Positions 23,581-36,168 of a stretch of 64,000 nt of DNA are shown here, piece after piece; positions within the stretch are counted from its first letter, which is position 1, and each line of letters opens with the position of its first letter. The notes under the pieces are model-generated. The model was not told the DNA's origin. It saw only the letters and a program-made list of their open reading frames with translations, and did no database searches. A program made the translations under genes and the position numbers. Source of the DNA: Paraspadella gotoi (taxonomy: Eukaryota; Chaetognatha); contig CM119266.1 of the NCBI GenBank assembly GCA_051294375.1, positions 10,869,834 through 10,933,833 of the forward strand. The letters are read 5' to 3'.

Positions 23581-24384
23581 GAGAGGGGGGGGTATGCGAG
23601 AGAGAGAGCAGCGATAGGGTTATGGAAGGAAGGGGAATTAATGAGAAAAATAGAGGGCAGAAAGAATGGGGCGTAGAGAAGAAGAGGAGAAGAGATGAGA
23701 GAAGAGAAAGAGATGAAGGAGAGAGAGAGAGAGAGAGATAGAGATAAGAAGAGAGAGAGAGAGAAGTATGGAAGGAAAGGGATCGAGTTTGAATATCCGA
23801 GAAGAAAGAAATAAAATCGCAGAATTTGGCGAACAGGAGTTTTCCGCCATAAAGAAATTCCGCCGCTGATTTTTCATCTGACGGATATCAATATCTTTCA
23901 ACTCACCTCACTTCTGCGCCGAAATTCGTAAACGAGGGCTCGTCTTAAATTAAATTCGCCAATTTTTCTCTCTTCATCCCATTTTTTAAAAACGATTTTC
24001 AACTCGCGAAATTTCCCGACAGAATTTGTCTCTCAATTCCGAGATCGTTTGGTGAAACGAACCCCTGAATCCCTTGAAGAGTTAAGGCCAGGATCATCTC
24101 ATAACTGTACCTCTTCTCTTTACCTTTCCCTATCTCTCTTTTCGCATCTACATGGACCCCGTAAATACTTTTACCTTCTGCTTTATTTCTCAAGCTTCTT
24201 TTCTATATTTTCCCACCAAGACTGTCGTCGTCAGCATTTCTAATATAGTTAAAAATTTGACGGGAAAATATCCTGCGTTTAAAATTCTGCGCTTAAACTT
24301 TCCTTATTTAATAAAAAATAACCCAATTTGAATGAATGCTTTGCAAACATTTGATCGAATTTGCGACTCGAAACTTAGGAGTCA

Positions 24385-24643
24385 ATGACAGAGTTGCCGG
24401 CTTCATTCTTTCTTCTTCAGCGGCGAATCCGCCCGACACCTCGTTTCCAACTCAACGGATCGGAGCCTGCGTTTCAAAATTCGGCAGGGAAAAGCGTGAT
24501 TGGAATTTCGATGCCGATTAAGTTTCACGTCTTTCTGCACCATAGAACCGCGTCGACGAGTTTTTTTGCCGAAAAAGAGACGAGTCCGACACGTAGCGAC
24601 GACGAGACCGAAATCGACGACACGAATGACCCGAAATCGGAGG
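24385..24643 (+). CDS. Candidate exon with three-copy donor (block C)
   Basis: The frame starts MTELPASFFLLQRR, stays open for 86 codons and ends at a strong donor, GGAGG|GTAAGT. An in-frame stop lies 6 bases before the ATG. In block E (minus strand, 35401-35158) the frame is also open from the same ATG to the same donor, and both read KFHVFLHHRTAST and end in a DD..DP stretch around an (ACG)n array. Block D is frameshifted. No known domain is recognised. A second frame (FTSFCTIEPRRR) is also shared, so the true phase is uncertain. Confidence 0.4.
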
Positions 24644-25940
24644 GTAAGTCCTCATCGCGCATACGAATGGCTGCTGACCTCCTTTTTTTTCCTCTCTCTC
24701 TTCCGGCGGGAAAGGTAAAAGAGAAGACGACGTCTCGATCGGCGGTGTCTCGCGCCAAGGCGAGTCAACGTCGGCAAAGACCCGACGACCGGCTGACAAA
24801 GCGGCACGCCTGACCGTGGCTCAAAGCGACGATGCCGAAGGGAGGCCAATGAACGCGGAAAAAGCCTACGAGGTGGGAAGCGAGGGAGAACATTCTTCGA
24901 AAGTGGCAACTTGACATGGTAATGAAAGTGCAAGTTTGGGAGGAAAGTGGATGTTTTAAGAGGGCTAAACCTGGACCTATCGGAGCTTTCGAGAAACCGA
25001 GTTTACGAAACAAGTTTTGTTTTAACCCGATTTGACACGGTACCGTCTTCCAAGCTTTTCAACAGTTCTGAAATGCTGTTTCTTACTGAGTGAAAGCTTT
25101 AAAATAAAAAAGGGAATTTTTAGCGCTAGTTCTCGGTTTCAAGTATTTAAGCCGTAAATTTAGTACCTTTCTGCTTCCTTTTCATTGTATAAACAAACCT
25201 GAAAGAAAATATGAATACATAAAAAAAAAAGTCATTTTCTATCGACCGCCCAATAAAAATTAAAAGTCGCGCCGACGTTTTGAATTCTATCTGTCAGAAA
25301 AAGTCGTCTGCATTTCGACTTCCAAAACGGACGATTGAAGTTTTCCTTTTTTCTCTGGTTCGACGTTAGAAAACGACATCCAGCGCGCCTGACCGCATGT
25401 GGGAGTAGTGTCGGCGTCTTGACCTTTAAAAATGCGTCAATGTCGCGTCGATCCGTCATTGCCGTGGCGAAAAAAAAGAGACACCAATCATGTTTACAAT
25501 GAGCATGATTAAGCAAGAACATATTCATACGACCCTTCCTGGAATCATCCGCGCCATCTGTTCTCTCATTTTTTTCTCTCTCTCTTTCGTCTTCTTTTCT
25601 CTCTCCCTGTGTCTCTCTTTCTCTCTATGTGTCTCAAAGAAATGTCATGCAAAGCCGTCGTATTTCTTGTGACCGAGAGGCGATAGAAAATCGTCGTACG
25701 TCCGTCCGTCGTCGTTTTCGGTCGTCGTCGTTCCGTCCGTCCGTCGTCGTCGAAAGTACGGACCATTGACCAATCCGTACTCTGATTTCGACTCCGACCT
25801 AATCACTCGTGATCTCGTTTGGAAAAAAATCACATCATCGATTTTCATCACCACCCCTTTTCTCAACCTTGAATAACTCCTTCAAGACTAGTTCAGGCTC
25901 TCTCCTCTCTCTGCTCTCTCTCTCTTCTCTCTCTTCTCTC

Positions 25941-25942
<2 letters not shown>

Positions 25943-25989
<47 letters not shown>

Positions 25990-26745
25990 GCATCTCCGAG
26001 ATCGCAGGCAGAAATCCAAGAAGAAATGAAGAAAAGGTGAAAAGTATCCCAGGAGAAGCAAGGATGACAATCCTCCCCTGGGGATGAGGAGAGGAGCAGA
26101 TAGAAGAGCCGGAGAGGAGGAGGTAAGGACTGATGACCGCGTCTCTGGAATTCGAGGCGGGAACTTGATAAGAAGGAATGGAGGAGGGGGAGGAGGAAGG
26201 AGGAAAGGAGATAGTTAGAAGAGAGGAAGTGAGGATTGGACGAAACAAGTGGCCAGAGGAGGGAGAGGAGAGTTAGAGGGGACGAGAAGAGGAAAAGAAA
26301 AGGAAGGAAGGAAAGGAAATGGATGGGAGGAAGTGGAAGAGGAAAATGGAGAGGAAAGAATGGAAAAAGAGAATAGTAACAGATGAACGTGTAAAAGAAA
26401 GGGTGTCGGGGAGAAAGACATGGAGGAATATGTACGAAGAAGAGGGAAAAGCCCACTAGTGAAGGGGAAGAGGACAAGAGAAATGAGGAAGTTGGACCTT
26501 CGGCAGGGAGGATAAAGAAGAGGAGAGAGAGAGAGAGTTCAGGGGAAGCGTATCTACAAAAATTCAAGACGTCGACCCATCATTAACGCCGTCTGCTGAA
26601 TAAATGAAAACCGAAGTCCGTGGGATGAATTTTGAGGAGAGAGGTGAGATGCGAGGAGAGAAGAGAGGAAGAGAGATGAGAGGAAGAGAGAGGAGAGAGA
26701 GGACGAGAGGAGAGAAAAGAGAGAGAGAGGACTTGTGACGACAAG
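25943..26745 (+). repeat. (CT)n then about 700-bp polypurine tract, block C
   Basis: CT repeat at 25943-25987, then plus-strand purine-rich sequence to about 26745. The same arrangement is at about 50960-51860 in D and reversed at about 33240-34030 in E. Long Ser/Pro frames here are products of composition. Confidence 0.85.
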
Positions 26746-26883
26746 CACTACCATAACATGAAGCCTTGTAGCGTATTTTGAAACCTCCTCCACTGCCTAC
26801 GGAAAACCATTAAACCCCTCCACCCAAACATGTTATTATTCGCCTCTCTCTCCCGTTCACTCTTCTGCTATCTAACTGTTTCC

Positions 26884-26939
<56 letters not shown>

Positions 26940-27023
26940 TTCTCTCTCTTCTCTTCTCTCTCTCTCTCTCTTCTCTCTCCTCTCTCTCTTCTCGTCTCTC
27001 TCTCTCTCTCTCCCTCCTTCCAG

Positions 27024-27208
27024 AGAACGGCAGCAGCTTCAGTCCGCTCGAATCGTCAAGGAATTCGCTTTTATTTTTCTCTTCGATGGCCGATTATCAA
27101 CTCGGATGCATCAACATCAAAATCAATATCATCAACATCAAACATCAACATCCTCTCCCACTTCCGCGTTGAGTTGACGACATAGGTTGAGGGGAATATG
27201 TAAGGGTT
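27024..27208 (+). pseudogene. Block C copy of the Ser/Thr-rich exon (frame broken)
   Basis: It has acceptor CCTTCCAG at 27023 and donor-like ATAT|GTAAGGG near 27200. Several extra bases relative to D break the frame seen at 52185-52338. The (ATCAAC)n repeat is at 27110-27152. Confidence 0.4.
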
Positions 27209-27775
27209 AAGAGAGAGAGTGACGAAATAAGTAGGATATTAAAATAAATTCATTTTAATATACGAATCAAGTTTACTAATAAGCCAATAAGATAACGTGG
27301 GCCAAAAAAGCCCAAAAATATCATTTTTTCTACAGTCTGATTAACATTGGCTTAATTCTTATTTCTAGACATGCTCGGCTAGCTCAAATTGTAAGGCCTA
27401 TGAGCCGCGGTGAGCTAATATGTGAAGTTACTCGTCTATTTTAATTTCCGCCCGTGCTAACTTCATCATTGTTATCGTCCTTGGCTAATTTACGGCGGTA
27501 ATTGAATTGTTTTGAAGGGAATAAAAAACGGGTGAGGCAAAGAAAGAGAAAGAAAGTGAGTCAAAGAAAAAAACAACCCGTGAAAGACGCCTGATACAAA
27601 GTTCTTGAACGCGACTTCGAGACGAGGTCGAAGGCGAGCAAGGACGCGAGGGATCGGCCCAAAATAGATTAATAGGGTGGTTTGTGTGGTTAGGTGGGTC
27701 ACAGCGGTGGGTAAACGCGGCAGCGAACAGAGCGTGTAATGATAGAATGGCTCTCTCTCTTCTCTCCTCGTCTTA

Positions 27776-27777
<2 letters not shown>

Positions 27778-27861
<84 letters not shown>

Positions 27862-27866
27862 CTCTC
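27778..27866 (+). repeat. (CT)n microsatellite
   Basis: In D the same array is replaced by a 142-N gap at 52875-53016. Confidence 0.95.
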
Positions 27867-29028
27867 TTTATGAGAAGGAATCGGGCTCTCTAATATCGAG
27901 CGCGAAGAACTCGAGAGAAACTCGCGTTAAAAAGTCGTCGCTCTCCGCTGAGTAGAATGTCGTCCAAGATAGAGAGTGGAAAATTATGAGAGTCGACTGT
28001 CAAGTTTCGAGAACATCGCGAGCAGAACGATTGAGAGTCAAGCCCGCGAAGAATATAGGAGAGTGGATCGTTTCGGACCGTGCGCATCTGCGACAAACTC
28101 GTTCATTATCAATGAATGAGGGGTGAAGACTCGGCGGCGGCGGATGAAGCTCGTAACCCGTAATCCTATCGGAATCCGCAACCACATCAGGAGAGAGGAC
28201 GCGTCGTCGTCGTGCGTCGTCGTCGTCGTCGTCCCATACGCTGTTTTGTTCGACAAACATCTGTTTTCGTTTCCTACTTTATTTCTCTTGTAATCTGTCA
28301 CTCTTAATAAAGAAATATTTTCTAATTCTAACAGTTAAATGTTATCATACGGCATTCACTGGAGAAAAAAAAGAGAGAACGACAAACAATTGAAAGCTTT
28401 AGAAAGCGACGGGATTTAAAAAACGCGGCATAATGCAGACGCGCGGCACAAATTACGACAGCGTAGCGCGACTCGCGGTGGGCGACAGCGTAGTCGTCGG
28501 TGTCGGCGATCAGCGTAGCGCGTTGGCGACGGAACGAATTTCCCTAATGGGCGTTGGCTAATGACGTCGATATGTCGTGCGCCTTGCCGTCGTCGTCGGT
28601 TGTCCGTCGTCGTCGTCGTCGTCATGGACTCGTGTATTGAGGCAATTTTTGGGAAATTTTTACTGATATGCATTGACTTAACAAACCCGGCGCGGACTTG
28701 CGAATTATTGCGAAAAAAACAGAATGTTATTTCCACCCCTAGCCAGAGTAATTAATAAAAGAAAAAACTTTGCGTTTCCGACATAGCTGCTGTATATTAA
28801 ACACAGAGTTGTGCGTCGGATATTGGTGTACGAGGTTCGCTCCGTCTTTTGAGGACAATTTTTAAGCGCCGATCGCATTTAAAAGTACAACGATTGAAAT
28901 GATGAATAAAAAAAATAGTACATGTACGAATTAAGTTAACCTTTAGTATATTATGCCTAACATTTTGAGAAGATAATTAGTGTTTTATTTCTCCTCTCTT
29001 CTCTTCTCTCTCTCTCTCTTCCTCTCTC

Positions 29029-29031
<3 letters not shown>

Positions 29032-29084
<53 letters not shown>
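29032..29084 (+). repeat. (CT)n microsatellite
   Basis: Pure CT over 53 bases. The D copy at about 54085-54188 is interrupted. Confidence 0.95.
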
Positions 29085-29088
<4 letters not shown>

Positions 29089-29735
29089 TCTCTCTTGGGA
29101 GATCCATTGAAAAGTCCTGGCGTTAAAAAGTCTGAAGGACATCGGTGATCAAAATTAACCATAACTACGCGTCTGACTCTTACGAGGCTTGTAATTCTGT
29201 CACGCTAATCCCGCTGTCATTTCTAACCTTGGCGCTGTCGCTCGCCGGCGCCGGGATGGAGGAAAAGAGTAATTGGGTGTAGATCGACAATCAGTTCAAA
29301 ATTAGAAAAAAGAGCGAGTAGAATAATTAACTTAAATCAACGATATTAAACTATAAAGAAGGAATTATACGAAAATAAACAAAGTTCTTTCAGGCAGCGA
29401 CAACGAAATAAAAATTCAACAGAATCAAAAGAAGAGAGAAAATACTATTACAACTCCAGCCGGGAAGTAAAAAACGTAGCGTCTCGCTTGTAATTTAATT
29501 TTTTTATACAAAATAGCCAAAAAAAGTTACTATTATTTAAACCCAAAAATTGAAGAGAAAAGGAAAAAGAAGAGACGAAGTTAAAGAAACGAAAGGTGCG
29601 AAGCTCGTGGTTAGTGTGGTTAAAGACATTAAAAAAAAGAAAAAAAAAGGAAAAAAAAAAACGAAACAGCATCTTTTCTTCGCCAAAAAGCGACGTACAC
29701 GAGGAAAAGAATAATGAAATTTGCTAAGATAGAAA

Positions 29736-30155
29736 CGAGAATCAAGATCATCCAAGATGAAAGATGAGAGAAGACGAAGACAGACTGATCTGATCGCTAT
29801 CGTACGCGTTGCCATGCGCACCATCAGAATAACTCATCGCTGAGACCACGCCGGAGTCGACTACCTCCGAATATATCGCGCCTCGTCGGCCTGCTCGCGC
29901 AACGTACACCCGGCTCCGAGTGTCGTGAGCTCTCACGAACACCTGTCGCGCTGAGTTCAGTCTAACTGTATCTCACTTTATGTGAGTGTATCCAATATAC
30001 CTGGTGTACACTTCTGGTTGCGGGCGGGGGCCGATCATACCGTCTGAAGCGTTCCAGCAACCTTGCTTCTGCGGATAGAGAGAGATGCAACGTCTCCACT
30101 GTCTGATCGGTCCGGAGGTCCCTTGGAGAAAGCCGTGTGGAGACGTGAGGACTAC

Positions 30156-30158
<3 letters not shown>
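29736..30158 (+). other. Loop sequence between inverted blocks C and E
   Basis: Mixed-base sequence with no copy found elsewhere in the window. Frames on the minus strand (for example 29748-29942) are short and unrecognised. It separates the end of C from the GA/CT hinge. Confidence 0.5.
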
Positions 30159-30227
<69 letters not shown>

Positions 30228-30293
30228 AGAGAAGAGAAGTCTCAACTCCTTGTATCTCTCTCTTTCTTCTCCTCTCTCCTCTCTCTTTCTCTC

Positions 30294-30344
<51 letters not shown>
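30159..30344. repeat. (GA)n/(CT)n inverted pair at the C/E hinge
   Basis: (GA)n from 30159 to about 30228, a short spacer containing CAACTCCTTGT, then (CT)n from about 30254 to 30343. The arms are complementary and could fold into a long hairpin. Block D ends with the same GA-spacer-CT arrangement at 54771-54905, so E continues through this hinge relative to D. Confidence 0.9.
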
Positions 30345-30346
<2 letters not shown>

Positions 30347-30779
30347 GTCCTCTCTGCACTCTCTCCGTTCTTAGCCAATCTTTCGGATCTCATTCATTTT
30401 TCTTTTTCCTCGTGTGAGATCGTCGTCGTTTTTGGCGACGACGTTTTCGTTTTTTCTTTCTTTTTTTTCTTTTTTCCCTTTTACTTTTTCTTTCTTTAGT
30501 TCCTCTTCTTTCTTTTCTTCCAGTTTTTGGGTTAAATAATGTAACTTTTTTTGCTTATTTTTGTTAAAAAATTAATTTCAACGCACGTTTTCGCTGAGTT
30601 GTAATAATATTTTCTCTCTTTTTCTTAATTCTGTCTGAATTTCTATTCCCCTGAACTTCGATAATCCCCTTCCTTATATAGTTAATAAATGTATTATCCA
30701 TTATTATTCCCATCTACTTTTCTATTTGACTTGATTTGTCGAGTCTCACCCCATTCCTTAGCTTCCCATCCCCGGCTGA

Positions 30780-30940
30780 CGACAGCGCCTAAACGTAGCT
30801 ATGAATGAGCAGGGATTAGCGGGTTGAACAGAACTATTACAGCCTCGGAAAGAGGTCATACGTCGGTATTACTGGAGTTACACTGACCCCGAGTCCCTTG
30901 GACTGTAACACCAGGCAGCTTTTTCAACGGTATCTCCCCA
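30780..30940 (+). other. Insert in E without a copy in C or D
   Basis: CCCGGCTGACGACAGCGCC through CACCAGGCAGC is not found at the matching place in C (29200s) or D (54300s). I cannot assign it; a noisy stretch of read is possible. Confidence 0.3.
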
Positions 30941-31691
30941 AGAGAGAGCTTTGAGAGAGCAGAGAGAGAGAGAGAGAGAGAGAGACGAGAAAGTCAGCAG
31001 AGAGAAGAGAGAGACGAGACGGAGAGAGAACTACGAGAGCCGCAGAGAGGAGAGCAAGAGAGAGAGAAATAGAACACTATATTTCTCAAAATTAGGATTA
31101 AAACTAAACAAGCAGTTAACTAATTAGACATGAAAACTATTTTTTTTATTCATCACTTCAATTTGTACTTTAATGCGCATCGCGCTTAAAATTTCAACAT
31201 CAAAAAAGACGAGCGACCTCTTCCCGACGCCACCAACTTTTTTAATTACACAATCGGAAAACAATTATCTTTATTAAATGACTCGGGGTGGAAAGAAAAA
31301 CATCTTGTTTTCGCAATATTCGCAACGTCCGCCCGGGTTCTGCGTTAGCGAATGCAATCAAGTAAAATTCCCCAAGAAATGTGCCTCAATACGAGTCCAC
31401 GACGACGACGACGACGACGACAACGACGCGACGGCAGCGCCGACATATCGCGTCAGTTTAGCAACGCTCATTAGGCGAAATCGTTCGTCGGCCACGCGCT
31501 CTCTGTTCGCCTCACCGCGCTACGCTGTCGCCACCGCGCCTACGCTGTCGCTACTTTCGATGCCGGCGCGTCGTCTGCATAGTGCCGCGTTATTTACAAT
31601 ACCCGTCCTTTCATTAGCTTTAATTGTTTGTCGTTTCTCTTTTTGTTCTCCAGTGACATGCGATAATGATAACATTAATTCGTTAGGAGAT

Positions 31692-31781
31692 TTAGAAATT
31701 TTTCGTTAATGAAGAGTGACAGATTACAGAGAAATTAAGTAAGGAAACGAACGATGTTGTCGAACAAAACCAGAGCGTTGG

Positions 31782-31813
<32 letters not shown>

Positions 31814-32150
31814 CTCTCTCCCTGATCGTGGTGCGATCGTAGCGACTTCGGGTTAACGAGGCTTCATTCGCCGCGCCGAGTCTGTCCCCTGCATTCGATT
31901 GATCTGTGTTACTTAAGAGTGAGACGAGCTTTGTCGCCAGATCGCAAGCGTTCGAAACGATCCACTTCTCGTAATTCTCCGACGGTTCGACTCTCAACGT
32001 TCTGCTCGGATGCTCGAAACTGGACAGTCGATCTTCTAATTTCACTCCTATCTTGACGACATTCGTACTCGCGGAGAGTCCGGACGACTTTTTAACGGCG
32101 GTTCTCTCGAGTTCTCTCGCGCTCGATCAATGTAAAACGACGACGCCATT
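31692..32150 (-). CDS. Candidate coding exon of unknown protein (block E)
   Basis: On the minus strand a long pyrimidine tract ends CTCTTAG at 32160, then a frame opens MASSFYIDRARENSREPPLK. Near 32055 E lacks one C that C has; after it a second frame reads on as KLEDRLSSFEHPSRTLR and later ENYEKWIVSNACDLATKL, open to a (GTC)n array at about 31778-31811. The composition is protein-like and not repeat-driven. C and D carry the same DNA with many indels. I recognise no domain. The donor is not found, and the part past the (GTC)n array is probably not coding. Confidence 0.4.
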
Positions 32151-32816
32151 CCTTTCTACTAAGAGAAGAGAGAGAGAGAGAGGACGAGAGAGAGAGAGAG
32201 AGAGGAGAGAGATGAAGGTAGATAGAGAGAGAGAGAGAGAGAGAGAGAAATAAGAGAGAAGAGAGAGAGAGAGCCACTCTATCATCTCACACGGCTCTGT
32301 TTCGCGCGCGTTTACCACCTCAGACCACCTAAACCGACCCACACACCACCCTATATATCTTATTTTGCCGATTCCTCGAGTCTGCTCGCTCGTCGCGTCA
32401 CTTTGTCACCGGCGTCTTTCACCCGACTGTTTTCTTTCGACTCACTTTCTTCTCTTTCTTTGGCCTCACCCTTGGTGCATGCGCCTGACGCCGCGCGCGG
32501 ACATTTTTTTCCCTTCACAGTTTAATTACCGCCTAAATTAGCCAGAGCGAATACAATGATGAAGTTCAGCCAACGGGAATTAAAAATAGACGTAATTCAC
32601 ATATTAGCTCCACGAGGCTGCATTAGGCTTACATTCAGCTAGCGAGATGCTTAGAAATAGAATTAAGCAATGTTTAATTCAGGACTGTAGAAAAAAATAT
32701 ATTTTTGGCTTTTTTGCCCACTTAATCTTATTGGCTATTAGTAACTGTGATTCGTATATTTAAAATGAATTTAATTTATTAAGTCCACTTATTTCTGTCA
32801 CTCTCTTAACCCTTAC

Positions 32817-32960
32817 CATTATTCCCCAATGTCGTCAAACGCGGAAGTCTGGATAGATGTTTGTGTTGAGTTATGATATTGATGTTGATGTTGATGCATC
32901 CGAGTTGATGGCATCGAAGAGAAAAAAAAGGAATGCTTGACGATTCCAGCTGCTCCCGCT
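32817..32960 (-). pseudogene. Block E copy of the Ser/Thr-rich exon (frame broken)
   Basis: On the minus strand the acceptor CGCTTCCAG ends at 32961 and the donor AATAATG|GTAAGGG is at 32817, both matching D. The start SSWNRQAFLFFLFDAINSDA is in the same frame as D, but a missing base in the ATCAAC repeat creates a stop. Confidence 0.45.
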
Positions 32961-32991
32961 CTGGAAGCGAGGGAGAAGAGAAGAAGGATGA

Positions 32992-33037
<46 letters not shown>

Positions 33038-33939
33038 ACGAAAGAGAGAGAGAGAGAGAGAGGAGAGAGGAGAAGAGACGAGAGAGAGAGAGAAGAAGGA
33101 AAACAGTTAGAAAAGAGTGAGGGAGGAAGGGGCGAATAAATAAAACTTGTTTGGGTGGAAGGGTTTAATGGTTTCGTAGGCAGTGAGGAAAGTTTCAAAA
33201 TACGCTACAAGGCTACATGTTATGGTAGGCTTGTCGTCACAGTCTCTCTCTCTCTCTCTTCTCTTTCGCTCTCGTCTCTCACTCTCTCTCTCTCTCTCTC
33301 TTCTCTCTCTCCCTCTCTCTCAATTCCAATCCACGGACCGGGTTTCATTTTTCAAGAGACGGCGTATGATTGGGTCGACGGGCTTGATTTTGTCAATACC
33401 TCCCCCTGGAGACTCTCTCTCTTCTCTCTCTTTCCCTCCTGCCGAAATCCAAGGCTCTCATTCTCTTGTCCGTCTTCCCTTCCACTTAGTGGCCTTTCCT
33501 CTTCTGTCGTCATTCCCATGTCTTCCGGACAACCCCTTTCCTTTTACGTTCATCTGTTACTTCCTCTTTTCCATTCTTTCCTCTCATTTGCCTCTTCCAC
33601 TCCTCCCATCCTTTCCTTTCCTCCTCCTTTTCTTCTTCCTCTTCTCCCCCCCTCCCCCCAACTCTCCTCCCTCCCTTCCACTTCTTTCTCCCAATCTTTC
33701 CCACTCTCCTCCTTCTACTCTCCTTTCCTCCTCTCCTCCCTCCTTTTCCTTTCCTTGCCTCCATCAAGCTTCGCTCGAATCCCCAGAGACGTGTCATCGC
33801 TCCTCCTCCTCCGTCTCCTCTTCTATCTCTCCCCCTCATCCCAGGGGGAGGATTCATCTCGCTTTTCTCCTGGGATACTTTTCCACGCTTTTCTTCATTT
33901 TCTTCTTGGATTTCTGCTGCGGATCTCGGACGGAATTGT

Positions 33940-33971
<32 letters not shown>

Positions 33972-33989
33972 GAGAGAGAGAGAAGAGAG

Positions 33990-34030
<41 letters not shown>

Positions 34031-34453
34031 CAGTGAACTATCTTGAAGGAGCTATTCGTTGAAAAGGGTGGAATGAAATTCGATGATTATTTTTTCCACG
34101 AGGGATCACGAGTGATTAGTCGATCTTAAACAGAGTCGATTGTCATGTCGTTTTCGACGGAGACGACGACGACGACGAGACGGACACGACGACGACGACG
34201 ACGATTTCTCCTGATCGCCTCTCAGTCACAAAGAAATAACAAGACCTTTGCATAGCGACATTTCTTTAGACACATAGAGAGAAAGAGAGAACAGAGGGAG
34301 AGGAAAGAGACAGAGAGAGAGAAAAAAATAGAGCGAGAAGAATGGGGATGATCAGAAGCGTCGTATGAAAATATGTTCTGCTTTAATGCTCATTTGTTAA
34401 AAACATGGATTGTGTCTCTTTTATTCACGGCAAGACGACGACGACATTGACGC

Positions 34454-34495
34454 CATTTTTAAGGTCAGACCGACACTTCTCCACTGCGCAGGCGC
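34454..34495 (-). promoter_or_regulatory. NRF-1-like site and ATG, block E
   Basis: GCGCCTGCGCA (minus strand, 34495-34485) is one base from the NRF-1 consensus. ATGGCGTC lies about 30 bases downstream (ATG at 34456-34454) and opens MASMSSSS through a (GTC)n array before a stop. The same pair is in D at 50492 and 50530. Confidence 0.35.
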
Positions 34496-35157
34496 GGGGA
34501 TTCGGTTTCAAACGTCAGAACGAGAAAAAGGAAAAACTTCACCGTTTGATCAAATCAACGATTTCTGACAGATAAATTCAAAACTCGGTCGACTTTTAAA
34601 GTTTTTATGCGGTCGGAGAAAAATGACTTCTTTTATTTCTATTACTTCTGTTCAGGTTTTTTATGAATGAAAGGAAGCAGAAGTACGAAATTTACGGCTT
34701 AAATGAAACGAGAACTTTAGCGCATAAAATTCCCTTTTTTAAAAAGCTTCACTCAGTAAAGAACAGGCATCAAATGTTGAAAGCCTTGAAGACGACCAGT
34801 TCAATCGGTTAAAAAAAAATTGTTTCGAACTCGGTTTTCTCGAAGCTCCGAATAGTCACGTTTTTAGCCTCTTAACAACAAACTTCCCTTCCCACGTCCA
34901 CTTCATTCCATGTCAAGTTGTTTTTCCCACTTTTCGAGAATTTTCTCCTTCGTTCCACCGCGTAGCTTTTTCGCGCTTCCATTGCTCCTTCCATCGTTCG
35001 CTTTGCCACGTCACGGCTTGTCACGTCGTCGGTCGTGCCACGTTGACCTCCTTGGCGCAGACGCCGATGAAGGACGTCGTCTTCTCTTTACCTTCCCGCC
35101 GAAGAGAGAGAGGAAAAAAAAGGAGGCAGCAGCCATTCGTAGGCGCATGGAACTTAC

Positions 35158-35401
35158 CTCCGATTGGGTCATCCGCTTCGTCGTCGTCGTGTCGTCGTCG
35201 TCGTCGTCGGTCTTCTTTCGGCAAAAAAATCTTCGTCGACGCGGTTCTATGGTGCAGAAAGACGTGAAACTTATTCGCATGAAATTTCCAATCTCGCTTT
35301 GCTGCGAATTTAAACGCCGGCTCCGATCTGCTGAGATTGAACGAGGGTGTCGGTCGGAGTCCGCCGCCTGAGAAAAAGAATGAAAGCGGCAACTCTGTCA
35401 T
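35158..35401 (-). CDS. Candidate exon with three-copy donor (block E)
   Basis: The minus-strand ATG at 35401 opens MTELPLSFFFSGGGLRPTPS, and the frame stays open for 81 codons to a perfect donor CGGAG|GTAAGT. It includes KFHVFLHHRTAST, then an Arg/Asp-rich stretch over an ACG array, ending DDPIGG. It is the copy of 24385-24643. A 153-codon plus-strand frame (34910-35371) overlaps it and is a rival reading. Confidence 0.4.
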
Positions 35402-36010
35402 TGACTCCTAAGTTCATCGCTAAACGATCACAATGTGATTGCAAAGCATTATTCAAATTGGGTATTTTATTAGATAAAAGGAAAGTTTAAAAACTCAGAT
35501 TTAACCAGGATATTTTCCGGCAAATTTTTTAACTATATTAGAAATGCTGAGCGAACGACAGTTTGGCAAAATATGAAAAAGAAGCATGAGAAATAAAGAG
35601 AGGTTAAAAGTATTTACGGTCATTAATGCGAAAAGAGGATAGGGAAGGTCTTAAAGAGAAGAGAGAAGTTATTGAAAGAGCATCCGTGGCCTTAACTCCT
35701 CAAGGATTAGGGTGTACGTTCACGATCTCGAATGAGAGAAAACAAATTCTTGGTGAGGAATTTCGCGAGTTGAAAAATCGTTTTTAAAAAATGGGAGAGA
35801 GAGAAAACTGGGATTATATTAGACGAGCCTCGTTTCGAATTCGGCGCAAAGTGAGGTGAGTTGAAAAGATATTGAATATCGTCTGAAAAAAAAAATCAGC
35901 GGCGGAATTTTTTTGGCGATGAAAATCTTCCTTGCAAATTCTGCCATTTTTATTCTTTCTCTCGGTATTCAAACTCGATCCCTTCCTTTCCCTATCTCTC
36001 TCTTCTCCTT

Positions 36011-36041
<31 letters not shown>

Positions 36042-36168
36042 TTTCTCTCTCTCTTCTCTCTCATCTTCTCTCTACGGCCCCCATGTCTCTCTCACCTCTA
36101 TTTTTCTCATTATATTTCCCCTTCCCCTTCCATACCCTATCGCTCTCGTCTCTCTCGCTACCCCCCCC

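Larger units (their letters stand above)
20129..29735 (+). repeat. Duplication block C (direct copy D, inverted partial copy E)
   Basis: It starts at AAAGCGCGAAGATGGCGATT after a GA array and runs to about CGAGGAAAAGAATAATGAAATTTG. Block D (43797-54715) follows it in the same order. The part from about 23600 on also matches E (30385-36168) in reverse. All three pairs differ mainly by single-base indels. Confidence 0.92.
30385..36168 (-). repeat. Duplication block E (inverted copy of C from about 23600 to 29735)
   Basis: Read on the minus strand it matches C and D in order: the TTTAACCCAAAAA stretch, two (ACG)n arrays, the acceptor-like exons, the polypurine tract, the MTELP frame and the AGGAAAGGGATCGAGTTTG stretch. 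It ends abruptly in a C-run at a 25-N gap (36169). Some long frames broken in C and D are intact here. Confidence 0.92.

Noticed and set aside
33155-34036. 293-codon Ser/Pro/Leu frame in block E
   Set aside because: It is the polypyrimidine face of the tract seen reversed in C and D; no frame conservation between copies.
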